Positions 26,317 to 35,534 are shown, counted from the first letter of the stretch. The stretch: DNA of 64,000 nt from Sphingopyxis sp. USTB-05 (GCF_023822045.1 NZ_CP084712.1:1-64000); one strand, 5' to 3'. Program-made: numbers and translations. The notes: generated by a model not told the origin, from the sequence alone.

Positions 26317-27716
26317 GGATGATCGAAGCGCAGCTTCATTCTCCGCGTCCGCGCTTCCGCACCGCGACCCGCGTCGCGATCGTCGGCGCGGGCTTCTCGG
26401 GGACGTTGCTTGCGATCAACCTGCTCGAACAGCCCGACGTCGAAGTGTTGCTGATCGAGCGCGACCGGCACCGCATGGGCGCCGGGGTCGCCTATAGCAG
26501 CACCGAAACCTCGCATCTGCTCAACGTCCGCGCGGGCAATATGAGCGCCTTTGCCGACCGTCCCGACCATTTCTGCGATTGGCTGGCGGCGCGCGGGCTC
26601 GGCTGCGAGGCGGCATTCGTGACGCGTGCAACCTATGGCCGCTATCTGCGCGAAACGCTGCGCGCGGCGATGGAGAAATATGGCCGGCGACTGAAGCTCG
26701 TCGATGACGAGGTGCTCGATATCGAGGAGAAGCGCGGGCAAGTCACGCTGGGGCTCGTCAACGGCGGGCTGATCGAAGCCGACCGCGCGGTGCTCGCGAT
26801 CGGCAATCTGCCGCCGCACGACCCGCCCGCGATCGAGGGCGCGCATCTGCCGTCGCATCGCTACATCGGCGATCCGTGGGCCAGCGCTTTCGAGGATGGG
26901 CTCGACAAACAGGCGCCGGTGCTTGTCGTGGGCACCGGGCTCACTGCGATCGACGTCATCCTCCGTCTCGTTTCGCACGGGCATGAAGGGCCGATCACTG
27001 CGCTGTCGCGGCGCGGCCTGCGCCCGCATCGCCATATCGACGGCCTGCCGCGCCCCAAGCCGGTGCTGGCCAAGCCTGCGCCCGATCTTTCCGAACTGGT
27101 GGGCTGGGCGCGCGACGAGGCGAAGGATCGCGACTGGCGACTGGTCGTCGATTCGATCCGTCCGATCACACAGATGATGTGGTCCGCCGCCGATGCGGAG
27201 AAGCGCGCGCGCTTTCTGCGCCACCTTCGCCCTTTTTGGGATGTTCATCGCCACCGGCTCGCACCCGAGGTCGCCGACCGGATCGATGCGCTGATCGCGT
27301 CGGGGCAGCTCCATTTCCGCGCGGGCAAGATCGCGCAAGTCGCGGTCGAATCCGACGCGCTGGCCGTCGCTTGGCTGCCGCGCGGTGAGGCGGAACCGGT
27401 AACGACGCGCGCCGCGCGGGTGATCAACTGCACCGGTCCGCAAGGCGATCTTCTGCGTTCGTCGGACCCGCTGGTGAAGCGCCTGCTCGGTGCGCGGCGT
27501 ATCCGCCCCGATGCGCTCCGCCTGGGGCTCGATATCGACCGCGACGGGCATATCGTCGATGCATCGGGGCGTTCGTCGGAGCATATTCTCGCAATCGGCC
27601 CGATGACGCGCGGCGATTTGTGGGAAGTCGTCGCGGTGCCCGATATCCGCAACCAGGTCAGCGCGCTCGCGCGCCGTCTCGTCAACGCGCACTGGACCGG
27701 CGGCGAAGGGCTTTAG
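26313..27716 (+). CDS. FAD/NAD(P)-binding oxidoreductase
   Basis: A 467-residue flavoprotein of the FAD-NAD(P)-binding type. The N-terminal dinucleotide fold VAIVGAGFSGTLLAINLLE is followed by GAGVAYSSTETSHLLNVRAGNMSAFAD, and a second Rossmann-like motif (PVLVVGTGLTAIDVIL) marks the NAD(P) domain. The gene overlaps the second dioxygenase gene (ATGA), so it probably works in the same organosulfur pathway, for example oxidising or reducing an intermediate. The exact reaction is unknown. A second ATG at 26319 may be the start. Confidence 0.83.
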   Translation: MRMIEAQLHSPRPRFRTATRVAIVGAGFSGTLLAINLLEQPDVEVLLIERDRHRMGAGVAYSSTETSHLLNVRAGNMSAFADRPDHFCDWLAARGLGCEAAFVTRATYGRYLRETLRAAMEKYGRRLKLVDDEVLDIEEKRGQVTLGLVNGGLIEADRAVLAIGNLPPHDPPAIEGAHLPSHRYIGDPWASAFEDGLDKQAPVLVVGTGLTAIDVILRLVSHGHEGPITALSRRGLRPHRHIDGLPRPKPVLAKPAPDLSELVGWARDEAKDRDWRLVVDSIRPITQMMWSAADAEKRARFLRHLRPFWDVHRHRLAPEVADRIDALIASGQLHFRAGKIAQVAVESDALAVAWLPRGEAEPVTTRAARVINCTGPQGDLLRSSDPLVKRLLGARRIRPDALRLGLDIDRDGHIVDASGRSSEHILAIGPMTRGDLWEVVAVPDIRNQVSALARRLVNAHWTGGEGL

Positions 27717-27921
27717 GCCTCGCCCTCTCCGAAAAAACTTTCTCTCCTGCATCCAATGGCAGCCATCGTGCCGTCCAGTTCATGACCGGCCTTCGCCAGT
27801 CCGGGCGGCGGCGCCCCCGCGGTGTTGATATGTGCTCCCCGGTGCAGGTCATCCCCGCCTTGCCGGGAGCCGTCGCCTGTGGTTTCACCATGCCATAGCG
27901 GCATGAAGGAGAGAGATTTCG

Positions 27922-28527
27922 ATGGACCTGATGATCACGACGGCCGCTGTCGCCACCGCCGCGCCCGCAGCGGCGGCGCCTGCGGCAACGGTGACGGTTC
28001 CCGTTACCGGGGCGCAATCGATCAGCCCGGCCGACGTCGCTGCCTATATCGACCCGCGTGACATAGCGTCGTTCCTGCCGCCGCCGCCTCCAACCACCGA
28101 ATTGGTCGCAATCAGCAACAATTTCTTCGGCTGGCTCGAAAATATCACGATGGTCGCGTTGTTCGTCGTCGGCTTTTTCCTGCTCGCACGGTTGCTCCAT
28201 GCATGGATGCTGCATCGCTCGATCCGCCGTGCGCTCGACGCGAAATCGGACGCGGTCAGCCCGCTGATCGACAAGCTCAACAAGCCCTATGAACATCTGG
28301 GTTGGCAGAGCGGCAGAGAAAACACCAACGGCGGAGACGACCGCAACGCGCTCGTGTTGCTGGCCATCGGCCTTGCGATGGCCGGTTTCGGGCTGATCCA
28401 GGGGCATGAGCAGTTGATCCGGACCTCGGCCGGCGCTGCGCTTTTCCCCATATTCGTCGGCATCGCGCTCCTTGTCCGTCGCCGCCTTGCGCGCGCCGCG
28501 GCTGCCGAGGAGCGCACCGCTGCGTGA
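27922..28527 (+). CDS. Integral membrane protein encoded upstream of an ECF sigma factor
   Basis: A 201-residue membrane protein with a short N-terminal hydrophobic Ala-rich segment, a Pro-rich linker (FLPPPPPTTE), a strong membrane helix (ITMVALFVVGFFLLARLLH), and two more predicted helices near the C-terminus (ALVLLAIGLAMAGFGLI and AALFPIFVGIALLV). I do not recognise a firm family; similar small membrane proteins occur next to sigma-factor genes. The sigma factor gene starts within its last 56 nt, so the two are co-expressed. It may sense or transmit an envelope signal. Confidence 0.7.
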   Translation: MDLMITTAAVATAAPAAAAPAATVTVPVTGAQSISPADVAAYIDPRDIASFLPPPPPTTELVAISNNFFGWLENITMVALFVVGFFLLARLLHAWMLHRSIRRALDAKSDAVSPLIDKLNKPYEHLGWQSGRENTNGGDDRNALVLLAIGLAMAGFGLIQGHEQLIRTSAGAALFPIFVGIALLVRRRLARAAAAEERTAA

Positions 28528-29059
28528 TGAGGGATGCGCCGAAGAAGATTGGGCCCTCAACCAGCGTGTCGTCGGGGGAGATCGCGCAGCTTTTCAGCTC
28601 CTCGTGCTGCGGCACGAAGGGCGATTGCGTGCCTTTCTGTCCCGCGCTGCCGGATGCGACGCCGACGATCTGGCGCAGGAAGCTTTCGTGCGCGCCTGGC
28701 AACGCGCGGGCGAATATCGGGGGCAGGGGAGCTACGCGGCCTGGATCATGGGGATCGGCTGGCGGCTATTCCTCGACCAACGGCGGACCACGCGGCGGCG
28801 CGATGCGTTGGCGGCGGGCGAGGAGGGGGCGACTGCGACCGACCCGCGCCCGGCGAGTGATGCGGCGATCGACGCCGACCGGCTGCTCGGGGCGTTGTCT
28901 CCACAGGAACGAGCCGCGCTCACCTTATGCTTTGGCCATGGCTGGTCGCACGGCGAGGCGGCCACGATCATGGGTTTGCCATTGGGGACGCTCAAATCGC
29001 TCGTCTTGCGCGGGCGCGCAAAGGCGCAGAAGATGATCGGCGAAGGAACGGACGCATGA
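28472..29059 (+). CDS. ECF-type RNA polymerase sigma factor
   Basis: A 195-residue sigma-70 family factor with the region 2 pattern (DDLAQEAFVRAWQRAGEYRG and WIMGIGWRLFLDQRR) and region 4 (LGALSPQERAALTLCFGHGWSHGEAATIMG, then GTLKSLVLRGRAKAQ). Length and domain content fit an ECF factor. The TTG start at 28472 lies inside the preceding membrane-protein gene; no better start is evident. The stop overlaps the next small membrane protein gene by 4 nt. It probably controls its own operon and possibly envelope genes; the target promoter cannot be identified here. Confidence 0.87.
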   Translation: MSVAALRAPRLPRSAPLRDEGCAEEDWALNQRVVGGDRAAFQLLVLRHEGRLRAFLSRAAGCDADDLAQEAFVRAWQRAGEYRGQGSYAAWIMGIGWRLFLDQRRTTRRRDALAAGEEGATATDPRPASDAAIDADRLLGALSPQERAALTLCFGHGWSHGEAATIMGLPLGTLKSLVLRGRAKAQKMIGEGTDA

Positions 29060-29379
29060 CGAGCCCGAACGATCAGAACATCGACGCGATGCTCGCTGCG
29101 CTGCTGGCGCCATCCGCGCGGCCGGGCGATCGCGGCTTTGCGATCGGCGTCGAGCGCGCGATCGACGCGCAGGCCGCCTATGCGCGGGCGCGCCGGCGCT
29201 TCTGGCGAAGCTTCGCGTTCGAGGCGCTTGCGATCGGTGCGCTGCTTGCAGCGCTGTGGCTGCTGTCGTCGGCGCCGATGCTCGCCCCGCTCGTCGGTAG
29301 CACCCAGTGGGGCCTCGCGCCGCCTCTGCTGCTCATCCTTCTGCTTTGGTTCGGGACACAGCGCTGGCGCCAGACCTGA
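29056..29379 (+). CDS. Small two-helix membrane protein, possible anti-sigma factor
   Basis: A 107-residue protein starting in an ATGA overlap with the sigma factor. The N-terminal 45 residues are soluble (NIDAMLAALLAPS, then RGFAIGVERAI), followed by two hydrophobic helices separated by a short loop (FEALAIGALLAALWLLSS and GLAPPLLLILLLWFG). It lacks a recognisable ZAS or other anti-sigma motif. Its coupling to the sigma gene and the soluble-head/membrane-tail layout make it a candidate anti-sigma factor, by inference only. Confidence 0.65.
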   Translation: MTSPNDQNIDAMLAALLAPSARPGDRGFAIGVERAIDAQAAYARARRRFWRSFAFEALAIGALLAALWLLSSAPMLAPLVGSTQWGLAPPLLLILLLWFGTQRWRQT

Positions 29380-29397
29380 CTAGCGCCAGCCGCCCGA

Positions 29398-31110
29398 TCA
29401 GGCGTCGCTGTCTTCGGCTTCGCTCGCGAGCGGCGCGTCCGAACGCGGCTTGCGTCCGCGCGGTGCCGCCGCGATCGCGGGCTGCGCGACGGGATCGAGC
29501 GCCGCAGCGCCCTTGACCAAGGCATCGAGCGATCCGCCGTCGAAGCCGAGTTCTTTCATCAGGCTATCGATCACCGGCGCCTGCGCGCGATAAGCGAGCG
29601 CCGCCGACACCGCATTGCTGGCGAGGTTGCCGCCATCGCCGTTCGCGCCGTTGGTCGAGGCACCGCCGCCGCTCTGGTTGATCCCGTCGACCTGGATGAT
29701 CTTGATCGAATCGATCGCTTCCATCGGCTTCGCGGCTTCGCGCACGACCTCGGGCAGCACCTTGAGCAGCGCCATCTTGGTCTGGAGCGAAATCTGGTTC
29801 GACGACAGAAGGTTCGCCGCCTCGTTGATTGCGCGTTGGCCCGCGGCCTCGACCTCGAAACGGATGCGCGCGGCCTCGGCGCGCAGCTTTTCGGCTTCGG
29901 CCTGGCCTTCGGCTTCGAGGCGGAGAGCCGCGGCACGGTTCACTGCAGCTTCCTTTTCGGCCTCGGCCTCGACCTTGACCGAAATCGCCTGCCGTTCGGC
30001 TTCCTTGGCGGCCTCAATCAATTCGATGCGCTTCGAACGCTCGGCCACCTCGGTTTCGCGCGCGGTGGCAACCTGTTCCTCAGCAGCAACCGCGATGGCG
30101 CGCGCGGCGTCGGCTTCGCCGCGCGCCTGACTTTCCTCGCGGCTCTTGTTCTGGATCAGGATCTGCTGTTCCTGCCGGGCGAGTTCGATGGCCTGTTCCT
30201 GCGCGATGCGCGCTTCCTCGATCGCGCGGTCCGCCTCGATCTGCTTGGCGTCGACGAGTTGCTTCGCCTGAATGCGCGCATTGTCGGCCTCTTGATTGCG
30301 CTGCGCCTGTTCGCGCGCAATTTCGGCCGCCTGCGCCGCGCGGCGCATCTCGACCTCGCGTTCCTGTTCGAGACGAGCGAACTCGTTGTCGCGCGAAATT
30401 TCGAAGCTGCGCTTGTCGGCCTCCAAATTCTTCGTCTCGATCTGGACGCGGGTGTCCTGTTCGATGTCGTTGCGCGCCTTCTTGCGCAGCTCGATCTGCT
30501 CCGTCAGCTTGGTCAGACCCTCGGCGTCGAAGGCGTTGTTGGCGTTGAAATGCTCGATCGACGTCTGATCGAGCCCGGTCAGCGACACAGATTCGAGTTC
30601 AAGACCGTTCATCGACAGGTCGTTCGAGCTGACCTGCTGCACCTTTTGGACGAAATCGGCGCGCTGTTCGTGAAGTTGGTTCATCGTCATGCCCGCAGCG
30701 ACCGAACGCAGCGCGTCGACGAACTTGCCTTCGACCAGATCCTTGAGCGCCTCGGGGTTCATCGTGCGGAGGCCCAGCGTCTGCGCGGCCATCGCGATCG
30801 AGCCGGCGTCAGGCCGGACGCGCACGTAGAATTCGGCCTTCACGTCAATGCGCAGGCGGTCGAGCGTGATCAGCGCGTCGACATTCTTGCGCTCGACCGC
30901 AAGCCGCACGGTGTTCATGTTCACCGGCATCGTTTCGTGGAGCACGGGGAGGACGAGCGCGCCGCCGTTCATGATCACGCGCTCGCCGCGAAATCCGGTG
31001 CGGACAAACGCAATTTCCTTGGTCGCGCGATGATAAAGCCGCGTGACAATCAATCCCAATATCAGGAGCGCGGCAAGCCCGATGCCGGCGTAAATAGCAA
31101 TTTCAATCAT
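29398..31110 (-). CDS. Flotillin-like SPFH protein (YqiK type)
   Basis: A 570-residue SPFH/flotillin protein. It has an N-terminal membrane anchor (IAIYAGIGLAALLILGLIV), an SPFH domain at about 30-200 (AFVRTGFRGERVIMNGG, DRLRIDVKAEFYVRV), a long Ala/Glu/Arg-rich coiled coil at about 210-440, and a flexible tail. The ATG at 31110 begins exactly at the anchor. Such proteins organise membrane microdomains and affect fluidity. It is the last gene of the minus-strand TelA / XpaC-like / YqiJ-like / YqiK module and converges with the sigma-factor operon. Family assignment is firm; the physiological role is inferred. Confidence 0.9.
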   Translation of the reverse strand: MIEIAIYAGIGLAALLILGLIVTRLYHRATKEIAFVRTGFRGERVIMNGGALVLPVLHETMPVNMNTVRLAVERKNVDALITLDRLRIDVKAEFYVRVRPDAGSIAMAAQTLGLRTMNPEALKDLVEGKFVDALRSVAAGMTMNQLHEQRADFVQKVQQVSSNDLSMNGLELESVSLTGLDQTSIEHFNANNAFDAEGLTKLTEQIELRKKARNDIEQDTRVQIETKNLEADKRSFEISRDNEFARLEQEREVEMRRAAQAAEIAREQAQRNQEADNARIQAKQLVDAKQIEADRAIEEARIAQEQAIELARQEQQILIQNKSREESQARGEADAARAIAVAAEEQVATARETEVAERSKRIELIEAAKEAERQAISVKVEAEAEKEAAVNRAAALRLEAEGQAEAEKLRAEAARIRFEVEAAGQRAINEAANLLSSNQISLQTKMALLKVLPEVVREAAKPMEAIDSIKIIQVDGINQSGGGASTNGANGDGGNLASNAVSAALAYRAQAPVIDSLMKELGFDGGSLDALVKGAAALDPVAQPAIAAAPRGRKPRSDAPLASEAEDSDA

Positions 31111-31172
31111 GGACCACCCGTTGCTGTCGATTCGTGCCTCCGTGATTGGAAGCCCCCGCACGGATATTAGAG

Positions 31173-31799
31173 TCAGTCGAGCCGCGGTAAATAGAAATCG
31201 CCTCGGGTAAAGCCTTTGAATATATCGCCTTCGCGCTTTACGAGCAGCACGCTCTCGCCGGTCTGGAAAACCTGATCGGCGCTGTCGGGCTCGACCATGA
31301 TCTGGTGCGGCTGTCCGTGTGGATCGGTGACGCGCGCGCGCGCAGGATGCCCGACGCGGGCGGTTCCGATGCTGATCTCGGCATAGAGCCCGACCAAATC
31401 GTCGCGTTCGATCGCCGTGGTTTCGAGACCGGGAAGAATGCGCGCGACAAGGCGCGCCGCGCCGCCGGCGACGGGGAGCGCAGCGACGGCGGTCAGGGGT
31501 ACCATCAGCAGGTTGGTCCCCGGTCCCCCGGTTAGCGCGGTCATCAGTTGTTGCAGCCCAAGCCCGAGTGCACCGAAGAGTGCGAGAAAGATTACCAGCC
31601 ACATCAGGAACGGCACGCGGCCAATCCCGGCCCAGGCGAGTAGCGTATCTGCAAAGCCGATGTCGCCGTCGGTATCGCCGTGCATGTCGGCGTCGATATC
31701 ACCCGCGAGCCCGATCGCCTGCACGACGCCTATCAACAGCATCAGCAAAAGCGCCGAACTGAAGACGATATTTTCGGGTGCAAGAAACTGGTCGAACAT
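31173..31799 (-). CDS. YqiJ/NfeD-like membrane protein with OB fold
   Basis: A 208-residue protein with two to three membrane helices (SSALLLMLLIGVVQAIGLAG, FLMWLVIFLALFGALGLGL and a third near the middle) and a C-terminal beta-rich OB-fold domain (LVGLYAEISIGTARVGHPARA, then ESVLLVKREGDIFKG). This layout matches YqiJ, the partner encoded next to the flotillin YqiK in many proteobacteria. It lies 62 nt upstream of the flotillin gene in the same orientation. It probably anchors or regulates the flotillin assembly in the inner membrane. Confidence 0.8.
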   Translation of the reverse strand: MFDQFLAPENIVFSSALLLMLLIGVVQAIGLAGDIDADMHGDTDGDIGFADTLLAWAGIGRVPFLMWLVIFLALFGALGLGLQQLMTALTGGPGTNLLMVPLTAVAALPVAGGAARLVARILPGLETTAIERDDLVGLYAEISIGTARVGHPARARVTDPHGQPHQIMVEPDSADQVFQTGESVLLVKREGDIFKGFTRGDFYLPRLD

Positions 31800-31853
31800 C
31801 AGTGTCTATGTGACCGTGCGTGCTCCACTTGGCAAGCGGTGCCGCGGACGGTT

Positions 31854-32573
31854 TTACGCCGGGTCTTCGCCCTCAAGTCCCTGATATTTGAGCTGGAGAT
31901 AGCGTTCGCGCGTTGCGAGTTTGTCGAGTTCGCCCGCGGCAAGACTGCGCGCGGCATGGCCGATCTCGCTTTCGAGCGTCTTGAGCCCGCCGACGAGCGT
32001 TTCGTCGGGAGTTCGGCCCGCATGCGCTTCGGTGCGAAGGCCGGCGGGGATGCGCTGATAACCAGCAACGAGTTCTGGCAGATCCTCGCCGACGAGCTTG
32101 CGGATATTCGCCGCGGCGGGGCTCGATGCGTCGAGCGTCTGGAGTTGCGGCGCGAGCAGATCGAGCTGGACGCCGATACCGTCGACGAGCTGGCGTGCGG
32201 GAGCGGGGAGCGCGGGGCGCTGCGCCTCAAGCCAGATTTCGGTGCGGCCCGCAAGCTGCTTGAGGTCGGTCTTGGGAAGGTCAGCCTGGCGCGGTTCGGG
32301 GAAGGGCGAGCGGCCGAACAGCACCGCGACGCCGATCAGGAGGATGAACAGCGCGAGCAGCCCGGTGAAGCCGAGCGGCTGGATCAGCGCGCCGAACACC
32401 GCCGCCCCGATCAGCACGATCCCGCCGGCGATCAGCACACGGCCCAGTTTTTTGTAGAGATGCTGGCGGCGCAGCGCGACGCTCTTGGTTCCGATCGGAC
32501 GGCGGCGTTCGCGCGACCGTTCGATCGCCGAAGCGGCCGAAATGCGGATCTTGTCGACTTCGCTCATGCTCAT
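31854..32573 (-). CDS. XpaC-like membrane-associated protein
   Basis: A 239-residue protein with a basic N-terminus, a helical hairpin of two membrane segments (VLIAGGIVLIGAAVFGALI and LLALFILLIGVAVLFG, about 45-85), and a C-terminal all-alpha region rich in Leu and Ala. I do not see a catalytic motif. It resembles XpaC-type proteins that are encoded next to TelA in bacteria, but the call rests mainly on context. The ATG at 32573 is followed by another two codons later. It lies 8 nt after the telA-like gene on the same strand, so the two are surely co-translated. Confidence 0.6.
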   Translation of the reverse strand: MSMSEVDKIRISAASAIERSRERRRPIGTKSVALRRQHLYKKLGRVLIAGGIVLIGAAVFGALIQPLGFTGLLALFILLIGVAVLFGRSPFPEPRQADLPKTDLKQLAGRTEIWLEAQRPALPAPARQLVDGIGVQLDLLAPQLQTLDASSPAAANIRKLVGEDLPELVAGYQRIPAGLRTEAHAGRTPDETLVGGLKTLESEIGHAARSLAAGELDKLATRERYLQLKYQGLEGEDPA

Positions 32574-32581
32574 CTTTTGCC

Positions 32582-33799
32582 TTAGCCTTCGAGCGCGGCG
32601 AGCGGACTGTCGGCGCCGCCGACGCTGGCCTGCGCCTGGCTCGCGCCCTCGGCACGCGCGATATAGCCCTTCGACTTTGCGACTTCGCCCTCGAGCGTGG
32701 TGACAGTCGTCTTCATGCTGTCGAGCGCCTTCAGCTTGAAGGTGTCGATCGCGTCCATAGTGTCATAGATGTTCTGAAAAGCGCGCTGCAGCGTTTCCAT
32801 CGGGATCGTGCTCGACGCCGCCTGTTCGTGGATGCGCGCGGTATTGTCCTTGAGCATCTTCGACGTGCCGTCGATGATGTTCGCGGTGGTGGTGTTCAAC
32901 GCGGTGATCTGTTCGAGCACCAGTTTCTGGTTCGTCATCGCCTGCGCGACGGTAATCGCGGTTTTCAGTGCGCCGACGGTGGTGGTCGAGGCGCGGTCGA
33001 CGCCCTTCACCAGCTCGACGTTGTTCTTTTTCACAAGGTCGAGCGCGAGATAGCCCTGCACCGTCACCGCCATCTGCGTCAGCAAATCCTGCGTCCGTTG
33101 GCGCGCGTAGAAAAGCGCATTCTCGCGCAGCACCTTCGCCTTCGCGGGGTCGACGCCGTCGAGTTCGTTTGCCTTGGCTTCGAGCTTCTCGTCGAGCGTC
33201 TGGGCGATGTGGACCATCTGTTCCAGCTTGCCCATCGACTCCCACATCTTGCGGCGCTCGACGTCGATCGCTGCATTGTCCATCAGCAACTCGTCCTTGC
33301 CATTGGCAAGCGCGGTCAGGATTCCGCCGATATGTGTCTGTGCGCTGCGATATTGCGCGAAATAATTGTTGATCTTGCCGCCGAAGATTTTGTCAAGAAA
33401 ACCGCGCTTCGAGATCAGCTTGCCGTTCGCCGACGGGTCGAGCCGCTCCACCGTCGTGCGCAGTTCGATAAGGTTCTGGCCGATGTCGGTGTCGCGGTCC
33501 ATTGCGCGGATCGGCCTGTCGAGGAAGCGGTTCGAATGGCTCGCCGCTTCCAGCATTTCCTTGCGGCCCATGTTGGTGATCTGGTCGACCTTCTGGCCGA
33601 AGGCAGGTGAATTGACGTCCTGCGCGACAAGATCGTCGATGAAACCATCAACGCGTTCGCCGAGCTTCGACTTCTGGTCGGTCGACAGCGGGACAAGGCC
33701 GGCGGCCTTTTCTGGGGCGACCGTCGGGACGGGATCGGGCGGAGTCAGTTTCAGCTCGTCGGTAACGGTCGCGGTCGCCGTCGCACTCTCTTCGCTCAT
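32582..33799 (-). CDS. TelA-family toxic-anion-resistance protein
   Basis: A 405-residue all-helical TelA-family protein. Recognisable blocks are the RxFLDRPI stretch near the N-terminus, the central GGKINNYFAQYRSAQTHIGGIL, and MDNAAIDVERRKMWE. The ATG at 33799 (MSEESATAT) is preferred over one 21 nt earlier. TelA proteins were linked to tellurite and antimicrobial resistance, and are thought to act at the envelope. It is the first gene of the four-gene minus-strand module with the XpaC-like, YqiJ-like and YqiK genes, suggesting a membrane-stress complex. Confidence 0.88.
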   Translation of the reverse strand: MSEESATATATVTDELKLTPPDPVPTVAPEKAAGLVPLSTDQKSKLGERVDGFIDDLVAQDVNSPAFGQKVDQITNMGRKEMLEAASHSNRFLDRPIRAMDRDTDIGQNLIELRTTVERLDPSANGKLISKRGFLDKIFGGKINNYFAQYRSAQTHIGGILTALANGKDELLMDNAAIDVERRKMWESMGKLEQMVHIAQTLDEKLEAKANELDGVDPAKAKVLRENALFYARQRTQDLLTQMAVTVQGYLALDLVKKNNVELVKGVDRASTTTVGALKTAITVAQAMTNQKLVLEQITALNTTTANIIDGTSKMLKDNTARIHEQAASSTIPMETLQRAFQNIYDTMDAIDTFKLKALDSMKTTVTTLEGEVAKSKGYIARAEGASQAQASVGGADSPLAALEG

Positions 33800-33850
33800 T
33801 CGTCTTCCTTCCAGCCCCAAGCCAATGCCTATATGGCATGCGCATCTGTG

Positions 33851-34819
33851 TTATTCAAGCACCACACCTTGTCCCGGCCGCAGCAATGGCGCGATCCACG
33901 CGGACAGGATCAGTTGCGCCATGTGATAGACGAGGATCGGAACAAGCACCATGCCGGCGATGGCCGGTGGGAAAAGCGTCGCGGCAAGCGGAGCGCCGAC
34001 TGCGATGCTTTTTTGCGCGCCTGAAAATAGCAGCGTGATCCGGTCGGCGCGCGCGAGCTTCAGCAGTCCGCCGAGTGCCCAAGCACCGCCGAAGGAGAAG
34101 GCGAGCAGCGCTGCGACGGCTGCGAACACGATGGCAATCTCGCGCCCGTCGAGCAGGTTCCATATCCCCGCCACCACTGCCGCCGAAAAGGCGACATATA
34201 CGGCGATGGCAATGGCGGTGCGATCCATGAAGGTGGCGAGGCCGCGATGCGCGAGCACCCATGGACGCAGCCAGCGCTGGACGAGCTGTCCCGCGACGAA
34301 GGGCAGGAGCAGGATCGACACGATACGAAGCACCGCCTCGCCATGGATCTCGCCTTCTGCTCCTGCGAGCAGCGCAAAGAGCAGCGGCGACAGAGCGACC
34401 CCGCTGAGATTGAGCAGCGCCGCCGCGACAACGCTCGCCGCGACATTGCCCCCCGCAAGGCTCGATGCGGCGGTTGCCGACTGGACGGTCGAAGGCAGGA
34501 TGCCGAGGAAGAGAAAGCCGAGCGCGAGCGTGGCGGGGAGCAGCGGCGCGGTTGCCGCCTGCGCCGCGAGGCCGAGCAGCCCCATGAAGCCGAAGCAGAA
34601 AGTAAGCGCGCTGCCCTGCAGCTTCCAGTTTCGGATGCCGTGCAGCACTTCGTCGCGCGGCAGGCGCACGCCGTTCAGGAAGAAAAGGAAGATGATCGCC
34701 GCGGTCGACAGCCCGCTCGCGATCGGCACCGCCGCGCCGTGCACCGGCAGCAGGCTCGCGAGCAGAATCGTCGCAAACAATATGGGAACGAAGCGGTCGG
34801 GGAAGATGCGGGACAGCAT
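33851..34819 (-). CDS. BASS/SBF-like transporter
   Basis: A 322-residue inner-membrane protein of the bile acid:Na+ symporter-like (SBF-like) family, with about ten helices. Characteristic stretches are FLFFLNGVRLPRDEVLHGIRNWKLQ, LGILPSTVQSATAASSLAGGNVAAS (substrate-site region), and LFSGAQKSIAVGAPLAATLF. I used the ATG at 34819 (MLSRIFPDRF); an ATG at 34885 would collide with the divergent gene start. The transported compound is unknown. It is divergent from the nucleosidase-like gene and lies after the TelA module, but the opposite direction of the nearest gene makes a functional link uncertain. Confidence 0.85.
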   Translation of the reverse strand: MLSRIFPDRFVPILFATILLASLLPVHGAAVPIASGLSTAAIIFLFFLNGVRLPRDEVLHGIRNWKLQGSALTFCFGFMGLLGLAAQAATAPLLPATLALGFLFLGILPSTVQSATAASSLAGGNVAASVVAAALLNLSGVALSPLLFALLAGAEGEIHGEAVLRIVSILLLPFVAGQLVQRWLRPWVLAHRGLATFMDRTAIAIAVYVAFSAAVVAGIWNLLDGREIAIVFAAVAALLAFSFGGAWALGGLLKLARADRITLLFSGAQKSIAVGAPLAATLFPPAIAGMVLVPILVYHMAQLILSAWIAPLLRPGQGVVLE

Positions 34820-34883
34820 TGCGATCAGCGATGGCGGGACGACGCGCGCTTGGCAAGGGCGCGCGACACGATAGAGAGGCCGC

Positions 34884-35534
34884 ATGACCCGTATCCTGAT
34901 CCTCGCCGCGCTGCCCGAAGAGGGTGATGCGCTGTTTCCCGGCACCGGCGACCGTGTTGGCGGACTGTTCGCCGAACGGCGGCGGGTCGTTGCCGGACAC
35001 GATGTCACCATCGCGACCTGTGGGCTTGGCAAGGTCAACGCCGCGCTGTGTGTGGGGGGGCTGGCGAGCGATGCCGATATGCTGCTGATGACCGGCACCT
35101 GCGGGTCGCTCGGTGCGGCGCCGGGCGCCTACTGGATCGCGGAGGCGTTGCAGCATGACTATGGCGCCAGCCAGCCTGGCCTCTTCCGTCGCTACCGCGC
35201 GGGCGAATGGCCGATCGGCGAGGCGGGCGAGGCGCATTTTTCGGCGATGGCCGATCCGGGGCTCGGTCTGCCGCACGCGCGGATCGCGAGCGGCGACAGC
35301 TTCGTCGCTTGCCCCGATGCCGCGGCGGATCTCGCCAGCCTGGGCGCGACGCTCGTGGACATGGAAGTCGGCGCGGTGGCGCAGATCGCGGCACGGCTGG
35401 GCAAGCCCTGGGCAGCGATCAAGGCGGTAACCGACGAAGCGAACGATGACAGCGCGGGCGATTTTCACGCTAATCTCGTCCGCGCGGCGGAGGCCGCGGC
35501 GCGCGAGGTCGAGCGGTTGATCGCAATGATCTGA
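34884..35534 (+). CDS. MTA/SAH nucleosidase-like (phosphorylase superfamily) protein
   Basis: A 216-residue protein of the purine nucleoside phosphorylase / MTA-SAH nucleosidase fold. The start ILILAALPEEGDALF is typical of MtnN, followed by TCGLGKVNAALC, MLLMTGTCGSLG and, near the C-terminus, LVDMEVGAVAQIAARLG with the substrate-binding Glu, and AVTDEANDDS with the catalytic-position Asp. It probably hydrolyses 5'-methylthioadenosine, S-adenosylhomocysteine or a related nucleoside. It lies 64 nt upstream of the TPR gene. Confidence 0.82.
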   Translation: MTRILILAALPEEGDALFPGTGDRVGGLFAERRRVVAGHDVTIATCGLGKVNAALCVGGLASDADMLLMTGTCGSLGAAPGAYWIAEALQHDYGASQPGLFRRYRAGEWPIGEAGEAHFSAMADPGLGLPHARIASGDSFVACPDAAADLASLGATLVDMEVGAVAQIAARLGKPWAAIKAVTDEANDDSAGDFHANLVRAAEAAAREVERLIAMI

